Source of the DNA: Acholeplasmatales bacterium | GTDB taxonomy: Bacteria > Bacillota_I > Bacilli_A > Acholeplasmatales > Anaeroplasmataceae | Assembly: GCA_017388605.1 (NCBI GenBank) | Contig: JAFPIE010000187.1 | Span: 1-8,413 of the forward strand | Length of the DNA stretch: 8,413 nucleotides | Reading direction: 5' to 3' | Shown: piece after piece, positions 1 to 6,864 of the stretch | How the letters are laid out: every line of letters begins with the position of its first letter | Numbering within the stretch: the first letter of the stretch is position 1 | Program-made: the position numbers and the translations under genes | Notes under the pieces: generated by a model | What the model was told of the DNA's origin: nothing | Databases searched by the model: none | The model's input: the letters and a program-made list of their open reading frames with translations, nothing else

Positions 1-671
1 TATATGTACGTCCATTCATGATTGGTGATGACCATTCCTTGGGTGTACATGGTGTACATCATGCCATTTTCATGGTTATTCTATCTCCTGTTGGTTCCTA
101 TTATAAGGAAGGCTTAAATCCTGTTTCTATTTTAATTGAGAAGGATGATGTTAGAGTTGCAGGTAAGGGTGGTACAGGCTACACGAAGTGTGGTGGTAAC
201 TACGCTGCTTCTACTCGTGCAGGTAAAAAGGCTGAGCTTAAGGGCTATTCTCAGGTATTATGGCTTGATGCAGTAGAAAGAAAATACATCGAAGAGGTTG
301 GCTCTATGAACGTAATGTTCAAGATTGATGGTGAGGTTGTAACTCCAGCATTAGTTGGTTCTATTCTTCCTGGTATTACAAGAAAATCCTGCATTCAAAT
401 TTTAAAGGATGAGGGCATTCCTGTTACAGAAAGACGTATTACCGTAGATGAATTACTTAAGGCACTTGAGGAGGGTCGCCTTGAGGAGGCTTGGGGTACT
501 GGTACTGCAGCGGTTATTTCTCCTATTGGTAAATTCGTTATTAACGATAAGGAATATGTAGTAAACAATGGAGAAATTGGTAAGGTTTCTCAAATGCTAT
601 ATGATGAAATCACAGGAATTCAATCCGGTAAGATTAAGGATACTAGAGATTGGACACTTGAGGTAAAATAG
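1..671 (+). CDS. ilvE: Branched-chain amino acid aminotransferase, C-terminal part (5' end outside window)
   Basis: This is a PLP-dependent, fold-type IV cytosolic enzyme that swaps amino groups between leucine, isoleucine or valine and 2-oxoglutarate. It performs the last step of their synthesis or the first of their breakdown. The open frame runs in from the left edge (codons YVRPF precede the first ATG at 18), so ATG 18 is an internal methionine and not the start. About 222 residues are visible of a family usually near 340-360. Numbered from that Met, K57 in the GGTGYTKCGGNY motif is the PLP-binding lysine. E93 in IEEVGSMN is the expected ligand of the PLP ring nitrogen, and SILPGITR and GTGTAA are phosphate-binding segments. 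The motif set matches the large, eukaryote-like BCAT subgroup. The human mitochondrial CXXC redox pair is absent. The stop is TAG at 669, with a terminator directly after it. Identification is firm; upstream regulation cannot be seen. Confidence 0.95.
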   Translation, partial: YVRPFMIGDDHSLGVHGVHHAIFMVILSPVGSYYKEGLNPVSILIEKDDVRVAGKGGTGYTKCGGNYAASTRAGKKAELKGYSQVLWLDAVERKYIEEVGSMNVMFKIDGEVVTPALVGSILPGITRKSCIQILKDEGIPVTERRITVDELLKALEEGRLEEAWGTGTAAVISPIGKFVINDKEYVVNNGEIGKVSQMLYDEITGIQSGKIKDTRDWTLEVK

Positions 672-697
672 GAAGCACATTTGTGCTTCTTTTTTTT
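672..697 (+). terminator. Intrinsic terminator of ilvE
   Basis: A perfect hairpin begins one base after the ilvE stop. The stem GAAGCAC pairs with GTGCTTC around a 4-base ATTT loop (672-689) and is followed by eight T residues (690-697). This is a textbook Rho-independent terminator for plus-strand transcription. Confidence 0.92.
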
Positions 698-698
698 A

Positions 699-725
699 TA
701 AAGAAAAAGAGCATTTCTGCTCTTA
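699..725 (-). terminator. Intrinsic terminator of the M16 peptidase gene
   Basis: Read on the minus strand, AAGAGCA and TGCTCTT form a 7-bp stem around a GAAA loop (724-707), followed by TTTCTTTATA. The stem begins inside the TAA stop codon (725-723), so stop and terminator overlap. It sits back to back with the ilvE terminator and insulates the two convergent genes. Confidence 0.85.
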
Positions 726-3620
726 TTTCTTTAATGGTCTAATGGTTTTAAACATATCCTTATTTTCATTAATCTTATTGGTATTACCAATGACAGTAAT
801 ATTATAGCTTGACATAGCTTCCTTAAACCAGCTTGCAAATTCCTTAAAATCCTCATTTTTAATAGATAATAATTCTTTTCTATTCTTGCATCTTTCTTCT
901 TCGCTTAAGCCTCTTAAATAATTACTTCTTGCAATAGATGCCTTAGCCTTATTATGAAGTACTGTATCAATTCCACCAATCGTACCAATTTTGAATTTTA
1001 ATAATTCCTCATCGGAAGGATTAAAGCTTAAAACAAATTGATCTGCGTTTTGATATACATCATTTGTAGATTTAATATTTGGATCTCTATAGGAGGTAAA
1101 GCCAATTAAGCCGGATGGGTCAATATTCATCATACATCCATAGGCACCACCATGAACCCTGACCTCCATCCATAAATAATCCATACTCATCGCATTTTGA
1201 AGTACACTTACACCAGTATTAAATTTACCACTAAATTTACCTACTCTTGAAACATAATTTACATCGATAGGTGCAGTAAATGCCTCATTTAAGGCATTTT
1301 CCTTAAATACCTCCTTAGGATAGGATATGCTATCCTTAAGGCTCATAATTGTCTCATCAAGATATGGAATTATTGTTTTATAATCCTCCCTTGAACCAGT
1401 ATATCCAACAGTAAGATTTTCCTTAGAGAAGACCTTATCCTGTACTCTATATAGATTTGCAATGATTTCCTTCTTCTTATTTTCAAAATTAGAAACTAAA
1501 TCCGAAATGAAATCAACATAAGAAATTCCACCTACAATATCCTTTTGATAGGAATTCTCATCAATATAGGAGAAGGCTCTTTGCATAGCCATCACATGGC
1601 CTTTAGATATAATGGAATTCTCTAAATTGCTTTTAAGCATAGATAGGTATTCAAATAATCTCTTCTCATCATCAAATTTGACATCAAACATTAAATCATT
1701 CACTAAGCTGAAGGCATCCTTAATATTCTTTGTTAATGCACTAAAGCCTATAGAAAAATATAATAATGCTTCCTTTGTTTCATAATGCTTAAGTGGCATT
1801 ACCTGGGCAACAACACTACCTAAGGAATTTTGAATGAATTGATTAATATCCTTATAATGCATCTTAGATGTAGATAATTGCTTAAATAAATCCGCATATA
1901 AGGCTATATATTTTAATTCCTCACTTCTCATATGAGAGATATCAAAATAATAGCTTACATAGGAAATTTCATTCGTTGGATATTCACTAAATAATACCTT
2001 ATATTTTGAATCAATTACCTCAAGCTTATAAGCCTCTGGCTTTGGATTGATATCCTCTAAGGATAATTTAGGTAAGGTATTAATTGCTTCAATAGAATCC
2101 TCTTTATTTTGGTATTCCTTTAATGCATTCGTAGATTTTACTAAATCTAAAAGATCACTTTCGCTTAAGGATTCCTTATAAGCCTTAAGCTTGTTTTCAA
2201 GCTCAAGATTCTTTTCATCATTTACTGTCTCACTTGGTACTAATACAACATAAGCCTTATGATTATTTTTTAACAGATAATTTTGAATTACATTTTCAAA
2301 ATAGCCCTTGTTTATATCTTCCTTTAGCTCCTTATAATACTTTAATACAGTAATCTTAGAAAATGGATCCTTATCATCATATAGGAAGCTTCCCATCATC
2401 GTAATAATGATATCTAAGCCTTGTGGGCTTCTTGGGGTGAAATTACGCTCTCTTTGAGCAAATTCAGCGTGATTTAATAAAGCGATTAAGGATTCCTTAT
2501 CTAATCCATTTGATAAAATCTTTTCTAGTTCACCATCAATAATGGATACAAATCTATCTAAATCACATTCATTGGCATTTTCTGCAATAATGGATAGGAT
2601 AGGCTGTAATACTCCATCATCAAATAAAGAAGATACATCTACACCAATCTTTGCATCAAGCAAGGCTTGCTTAAGTGGTGCACCAGGTACATCAAATAAT
2701 GCATTTAATAAAATAGCTGTTGCAATCATAAGCTTTGTATCAAAGGTTGTAGGGAATACAACATTATAGCTTAAATAGGTCTTATTAGATAAATCTGTGC
2801 CCTTATCTACAGGGTAATAGGAAACAAGCTTTTTAGGCTTATCGAATGGTTGCTGGAATTGTAATCTTGTATCAAAATCAATCCTATTAAATTTAGATAA
2901 ATATTCGCTATCTAGCCACTCCATTCTTTCATCCATATCGGAATTACCATAAATCATAATATAGGAATTGGATGGATGATAGAATTTCGAATGGAAATCC
3001 TTAAACTGGCTATAGGATAATTCAGGAATATATTTTGGGTCTCCACCGGATACAAAATGATATGCAGTATCAGGGAATAGGGCTTCCTCAATTTTGGAAT
3101 ATAAAACCTGGGTTGGGTCACTAAAGGCACCCTTCATTTCATTATATACAACACCATTAATTGTAATAGGATCTTCGATGTTTTCTAAATGATAATGCCA
3201 ACCCTCTTGCTTGAAGATTTCCTCATGATCATAGATTCTAGGATAAAATACTGCATCCATATATACATGCATCAAATTATGGAAATCCTTATCGTTTTGG
3301 CTTGCAACAGGATACATGGTTTTATCCTCAAAGGTAAAGGCATTGATAAATGTATTTAACGAGCTTTTAATAAGCTCAACAAAGGGATCCTTTACTGGGA
3401 ATTTCTTTGAGCCACATAAAACAGAATGCTCAAGAATGTGAGTTAAGCCTGTGTCGTTAATTGGAGGTGTTCTAAAGGCAATAGAAAATACCTTATTGTT
3501 GTCCTCATTTTTGATGGTGCATACTCTTGCACCACTTTTATTATGCTCATATAGGGTTACATTTGAGCTAATTTCTTCAATATATCTTTCTTCAATTTTT
3601 GTATAATTCTTCATATTCAT
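723..3620 (-). CDS. M16C family zinc metallopeptidase (presequence protease/PreP-like)
   Basis: This is a probable cytosolic clam-shell metallopeptidase that degrades peptides. The 965-residue length fits the single-chain M16C group (PreP/Cym1 and bacterial 'insulinase family' proteins). The inverted zinc motif HILEH lies at residues 61-65 (H61 and H65 ligands, E64 catalytic base). The third ligand is E161 in VVYNEMKG, 100 residues after H61, the same spacing as in plant PreP. In the second half, R821 and Y827 in EVRVHGGAYG match the Arg/Tyr pair that contacts substrate in PreP, followed by a conserved SYRDPN. All catalytic elements are therefore intact. There is no signal peptide or membrane segment. 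Coordinates keep the outermost ATG (3620). A second ATG at 3614 (residue 3) has better spacing from the Shine-Dalgarno and may be the true start. The gene has its own promoter and terminator. In a bacterium the substrate is unknown; general peptide turnover is inferred. Confidence 0.93.
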   Translation of the reverse strand: MNMKNYTKIEERYIEEISSNVTLYEHNKSGARVCTIKNEDNNKVFSIAFRTPPINDTGLTHILEHSVLCGSKKFPVKDPFVELIKSSLNTFINAFTFEDKTMYPVASQNDKDFHNLMHVYMDAVFYPRIYDHEEIFKQEGWHYHLENIEDPITINGVVYNEMKGAFSDPTQVLYSKIEEALFPDTAYHFVSGGDPKYIPELSYSQFKDFHSKFYHPSNSYIMIYGNSDMDERMEWLDSEYLSKFNRIDFDTRLQFQQPFDKPKKLVSYYPVDKGTDLSNKTYLSYNVVFPTTFDTKLMIATAILLNALFDVPGAPLKQALLDAKIGVDVSSLFDDGVLQPILSIIAENANECDLDRFVSIIDGELEKILSNGLDKESLIALLNHAEFAQRERNFTPRSPQGLDIIITMMGSFLYDDKDPFSKITVLKYYKELKEDINKGYFENVIQNYLLKNNHKAYVVLVPSETVNDEKNLELENKLKAYKESLSESDLLDLVKSTNALKEYQNKEDSIEAINTLPKLSLEDINPKPEAYKLEVIDSKYKVLFSEYPTNEISYVSYYFDISHMRSEELKYIALYADLFKQLSTSKMHYKDINQFIQNSLGSVVAQVMPLKHYETKEALLYFSIGFSALTKNIKDAFSLVNDLMFDVKFDDEKRLFEYLSMLKSNLENSIISKGHVMAMQRAFSYIDENSYQKDIVGGISYVDFISDLVSNFENKKKEIIANLYRVQDKVFSKENLTVGYTGSREDYKTIIPYLDETIMSLKDSISYPKEVFKENALNEAFTAPIDVNYVSRVGKFSGKFNTGVSVLQNAMSMDYLWMEVRVHGGAYGCMMNIDPSGLIGFTSYRDPNIKSTNDVYQNADQFVLSFNPSDEELLKFKIGTIGGIDTVLHNKAKASIARSNYLRGLSEEERCKNRKELLSIKNEDFKEFASWFKEAMSSYNITVIGNTNKINENKDMFKTIRPLKK

Positions 3621-3622
3621 AA

Positions 3623-3628
3623 CCTCTC
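3623..3628 (-). promoter_or_regulatory. Ribosome binding site that bears on the M16 start
   Basis: Minus-strand GAGAGG lies only 2 bases before the ATG at 3620 but 8 bases before the in-frame ATG at 3614. Normal Shine-Dalgarno spacing (about 5-9 bases) favours 3614, giving a 963-residue protein. Confidence 0.65.
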
Positions 3629-3635
3629 AAAAAAC

Positions 3636-3664
3636 ATTATATATTTTTCTAATTTAAAACACAA
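3636..3664 (-). promoter_or_regulatory. Probable sigma-A promoter of the M16 peptidase gene
   Basis: On the minus strand, TTGTGT (3664-3659, 3 of 6 to consensus) is separated by 17 bases from a perfect TATAAT (3641-3636). Transcription would be expected to start near 3629-3628, leaving a leader of about 8-15 bases with the Shine-Dalgarno almost at the 5' end. The -35 box overlaps the T-tract of the preceding terminator. Confidence 0.6.
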
Positions 3665-3691
3665 GAAAAAGAGAACCACCTAAGTGGTTCT
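3663..3691 (-). terminator. Intrinsic terminator of the nuclease-ATPase operon
   Basis: On the minus strand, an 8-bp perfect stem AGAACCAC/GTGGTTCT with a TTAG loop (3691-3672) is followed by CTTTTTCTT. It begins two bases after the TAG stop of the small acidic gene and ends the three-gene operon before the M16 gene. Confidence 0.88.
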
Positions 3692-3692
3692 T

Positions 3693-4202
3693 CTATCTCT
3701 TCTTCCTTAAAAGGCTCATAAGCTCAGCCATATCCTCTTCAATAGAGGTATCCTGATGTGCTTTTTCAAACTCTAAATCAAAGGAAGCATCATAATCCTC
3801 TTTGTAGATAGAATTGTATAGATTTTCTATATATTCATAATCTAAATCCTTAATTGAGGTAAGAATATAATCGATACAGGTAATAACATTATCCTCTGTT
3901 ACGAAGGTAGATGCTTTAATAAATACAGCATCATCTAACCTATCATAATATGCCTTTAAAATTGTAGAATTCGCATTTAAGGCATTTAAGGCTAAAGGCA
4001 TGGATTCTATAACCTCTGGGTTTTCCATTACAACCATAAAGGATAATAAATTCATAGATCTATGAATTGTGAAGGATGCATCTAAATCAAATGATCCATA
4101 GGAAATTTTAAAAATGAAGGAAAATGTATCCTCATATGTACTTTCTTCTACATCGATTGCCATTTCATCAAAATAGGCTAAAATATCACCATCTAATATC
4201 AT
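3693..4202 (-). CDS. Small acidic protein, possibly YbjN-like, third gene of the nuclease-ATPase operon
   Basis: The protein has 169 residues and its function is not established. The first 125 or so residues alternate hydrophobic strands and helices. The stretch LNALNANSTILKAYYDRLDDAVFIKAS followed by a helix (roughly residues 72-118) resembles the YbjN / type III secretion-chaperone-like fold, in which a conserved 'N..N' segment precedes a beta hairpin. This is pattern resemblance only. The last 45 residues are rich in Asp and Glu and end in a basic RKKR. There is no signal peptide, membrane helix or catalytic motif. It starts six bases after the ATPase stop. The weak Shine-Dalgarno AAGTAGG, 5 bases before the ATG, contains that stop codon, so translation is probably coupled to the ATPase. 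A role as an accessory or chaperone of the nuclease-ATPase pair is inferred from position only. Confidence 0.8.
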   Translation of the reverse strand: MILDGDILAYFDEMAIDVEESTYEDTFSFIFKISYGSFDLDASFTIHRSMNLLSFMVVMENPEVIESMPLALNALNANSTILKAYYDRLDDAVFIKASTFVTEDNVITCIDYILTSIKDLDYEYIENLYNSIYKEDYDASFDLEFEKAHQDTSIEEDMAELMSLLRKKR

Positions 4203-4207
4203 ATAAA

Positions 4208-4214
4208 CCTACTT
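4208..4214 (-). promoter_or_regulatory. Weak Shine-Dalgarno overlapping the ATPase stop codon
   Basis: AAGTAGG differs by one base from AAGGAGG and lies 5 bases before the ATG at 4202. Its central TAG is the stop codon of the ATPase gene. Terminating ribosomes would sit on the site, so re-initiation is likely to drive the third gene. Confidence 0.55.
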
Positions 4215-6863
4215 ATTTATCTTTATGGTTCTTGGCTTAACCTTAGGCTCTTCAGCCTCAGATTCTTGTCTTTTAATCACAATTGTCTTTTGGCTCTTTG
4301 CTTGTGGTTGCTGTGGAGCATCCTTTTTGATGGTTGTTGCATCTATCTTTCTTACCTGAGCTGGTCTTACATCCTGTGGATTTACTCTAGTTAAATCATC
4401 AATTAGCTCATCCTCAATAGATAATCTCTTTGGACGCTCAACACTAATTGGCTTTTTAGGCTCATCCTTTAATGCACCCTCACCAAGCATCTCATTCACG
4501 GATGCACGAATTGGAGTAGGCTTTTGGAAGATTGGTTTTGTAACTGCATCAGGAATTGTCTTCTTATCCTCAGCTTTTACATAGATTTCTCTTGATTTAT
4601 GACAAGCGAAATAAACAATTTGATATTGCTTAGAAATGGTTCTGATTAAGGCTTTACATAGTTCTAGCTTTTCATCATCAAAGTTAACAAACGGATCATC
4701 TAAAATGATAAATGGCTTTTCCTGTGGATACAAGCAGTCAATTAAGGCAAGTCTCATACATAAGGAAATGATATTTTGATATCCTCTAGAATAAGAATCG
4801 ATACCCTTTAATCCACCTTCTGTCATAAATTGGAAATTGAAGTTTACATCGATGCTGTAATCCTCTGTATCCTTAAGTAAAAGAGAAATATATTTATTTA
4901 CAGAATCCTTCATTGGCTTAACATATTTTTCAAGTAAGGAATTCTGGGAATGGGTTAAATAATCCATAGATAGATTTAATAATCTATATTCCTCTTCCAT
5001 AATACGAATATCAATTTCAACATTTTCTCTTTCTGAATTATATTCATCAAGCATTGCAATTTCATTTTCGTATTCTGCACATTTATTCAGTAAGGTTGTC
5101 TTTTCACCATTTAATGCATCAATCTTTAAATCAATATCTGCAATCTTTTGATTTTCCTCTTCGATAGAGAAGTTTGCATCATCAATAACATCAAGCTGGT
5201 TCATAGAAATAAAGGTCTTAAGTAAGGATACCTTTTCAGATAACTGATCCTCAATTTCCTTTTTCTTTCTTAGGTGGGTATTTAGCTCACCAATTTTTTC
5301 CTCTGTTGTTACTGCTGTTGCTGAAGAATTAAATTGACCTAAGAAATGCTGAATTGCATTTTCAAGCTCCTTAATCCTATTCTCTAAATCCTTATTTTCT
5401 CTTGAAATATCATTAAAATCATCCTGAGCATCCTTATATCTTTGGATATTAGCACGTACAATAAACATATTGTTTGTGAAATTTGATGAATATAAATGAT
5501 ATCTTGCGAAGAATTCTCTTAATTCCTCCTCAAGATGAATCTTTTCATAATCATAGGATTTAACCTGTCCACCTACCGCAAGGGCATTGTTTTGACTATT
5601 ATTCACTAAGAAGGCTGCAAGTGCACCAATATAGCCTAAAATAGCTAGGATGGAAATTGCAATACCTGCAATAGAGAAGCCCTGCTGATTTTCCTTTATA
5701 AAGAAGCCAACAATGAATAAGGCAACACCTACAATGATTAAAACGGATGAAACAATCGTAAGGGCAATACCAAGCTTTGGCTTTTTTCTTTCCTTAACGC
5801 TTGTATCATGAGCCTGTATAACACTTTTAATATTGTTATACTTCATGATTTGATCTGTAATATGATCTAGGGTTTCTTCATCAGGAATTTCAGTTAGGTT
5901 TAAATCCTTTTCAAGCTTTTCAATCTTCATTGAGGCTCTATTATTACTCTTTTTAACCTCATATTGTGTTCTTAAGCTTTGTAATTCCTTATTTTTACTT
6001 CTATATTCTAAAACCTCTTCTTGGGTAACATCATGTCCATTAAATACTAAATTGTTATCCTCTAAAAGCTTCTTTGTATATTTAATATCCTCTTCGTATT
6101 TTGCAACTACCTCAAGCTTAGCTCTTTTATCCTGGCTCTTTGTAAAGTTTAAAATACGATTATTGATACTCTTCTTTTCATCATTTAAGATATGGATTTC
6201 CTCATTAATTTGGGAAATTTGATTTTGAAGGATTGGTAATCCTTCCATTCGCTTATTAACTTCCTCAATTTCATCTTCGATTTGAGCAAGCTCCATCTTC
6301 TTATCTACAATAAGACCCTTTTTGGAATTAAGCTTTAATTCCTTAGCCTTTTTCGATAGGATTTCAATAGCATCCTCAAAGGATTGAGAATCATCCGTAC
6401 CACCAATTAGGTTTGCAAGCTTCGCCTCAATATCGGAATTGAAGCCTTCATTTAAATCCTTTTGTGGAATGAATACACTTCTTTCAAAGGAGGCTTCATT
6501 TAAATTAAGAATTGCCTCACCAATATTAGAACCAAATTTATCGATAGGAAGTCCACTTTGTAAATCGTATACTCTTTGGGTATCTAGAGTGGATTTTGAG
6601 GTTGAGAATTGTCTTTCAATACGGTAATTTCTACCATTCGCCTCTAAAACCAAGTATCCACCAAAACTTGATACATTCTTCCATGGGGCATATAGAGATC
6701 TTTCCGTTCTATTTAATCCATAAAGCATAGATTTTATAAATACAGTTAAAGTTGTTTTTCCCCAGCCATTCTCCTCATATAAGGAATTTAAGGTCTTAGA
6801 AAAATCAAAGGAGTAATCGGAAAGCTTACCGAAGTTATCTATATATAAACTAATGAGCTTCAT
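4209..6863 (-). CDS. Rad50/SbcC-like (YhaN-type) coiled-coil ATPase with a membrane hairpin
   Basis: This 884-residue ABC-type ATPase probably pairs with the adjacent SbcD-like nuclease. The N-terminal half-head carries the P-loop at 30-38 (NGWGKTT core, Glu30 where Gly is usual) and a Q-loop at Q134 (FIPQKD). A coiled-coil arm covers roughly 165-345. Two hydrophobic helices at about 366-389 and 397-420, joined by KENQQGF, form a predicted membrane hairpin. The returning coiled coil covers roughly 440-670. The C-terminal half-head has a degenerate signature YSRGYQ (691-696), Walker B IILDDPF (719-725; Asp723 where many ABC proteins have Glu), D-loop VNFDD and H-loop H755. No CxxC zinc hook is present. 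Residues after about 760 form a basic, proline-rich tail unlike an ATPase domain. The membrane-hairpin layout resembles Bacillus YhaN more than SbcC. A perfect Shine-Dalgarno, AAGGAGG, lies 9 bases before the ATG, inside the nuclease gene. A DNA end-processing role is inferred from the family. Confidence 0.9.
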   Translation of the reverse strand: MKLISLYIDNFGKLSDYSFDFSKTLNSLYEENGWGKTTLTVFIKSMLYGLNRTERSLYAPWKNVSSFGGYLVLEANGRNYRIERQFSTSKSTLDTQRVYDLQSGLPIDKFGSNIGEAILNLNEASFERSVFIPQKDLNEGFNSDIEAKLANLIGGTDDSQSFEDAIEILSKKAKELKLNSKKGLIVDKKMELAQIEDEIEEVNKRMEGLPILQNQISQINEEIHILNDEKKSINNRILNFTKSQDKRAKLEVVAKYEEDIKYTKKLLEDNNLVFNGHDVTQEEVLEYRSKNKELQSLRTQYEVKKSNNRASMKIEKLEKDLNLTEIPDEETLDHITDQIMKYNNIKSVIQAHDTSVKERKKPKLGIALTIVSSVLIIVGVALFIVGFFIKENQQGFSIAGIAISILAILGYIGALAAFLVNNSQNNALAVGGQVKSYDYEKIHLEEELREFFARYHLYSSNFTNNMFIVRANIQRYKDAQDDFNDISRENKDLENRIKELENAIQHFLGQFNSSATAVTTEEKIGELNTHLRKKKEIEDQLSEKVSLLKTFISMNQLDVIDDANFSIEEENQKIADIDLKIDALNGEKTTLLNKCAEYENEIAMLDEYNSERENVEIDIRIMEEEYRLLNLSMDYLTHSQNSLLEKYVKPMKDSVNKYISLLLKDTEDYSIDVNFNFQFMTEGGLKGIDSYSRGYQNIISLCMRLALIDCLYPQEKPFIILDDPFVNFDDEKLELCKALIRTISKQYQIVYFACHKSREIYVKAEDKKTIPDAVTKPIFQKPTPIRASVNEMLGEGALKDEPKKPISVERPKRLSIEDELIDDLTRVNPQDVRPAQVRKIDATTIKKDAPQQPQAKSQKTIVIKRQESEAEEPKVKPRTIKINK

Positions 6864-6864
6864 A

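Noticed and set aside
18..20. ATG at 18 as the ilvE start
   Set aside because: The frame is open to the edge and the preceding codons (YVRPF) match the conserved family segment, so the gene begins outside the window.
42..59. Perfect 9-base tandem repeat in ilvE (encodes GVHGVHH)
   Set aside because: Compared with mammalian BCAT as I remember it, this segment has the same length, so the repeat is not an insertion and may be chance.
2542..2769. 75-residue plus-strand open frame within the M16 gene
   Set aside because: It is antisense to a well-supported conserved coding region, has no Shine-Dalgarno, and its composition mirrors the opposite strand.
6439..6627. 62-residue plus-strand open frame within the ATPase gene
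   Set aside because: It lies antisense to the N-terminal ATPase head, which carries conserved residues, and shows no recognisable protein features.
4209..6863. Classical SbcC with a zinc hook
   Set aside because: No CxxC occurs between the coiled-coil arms; two membrane helices are there instead.
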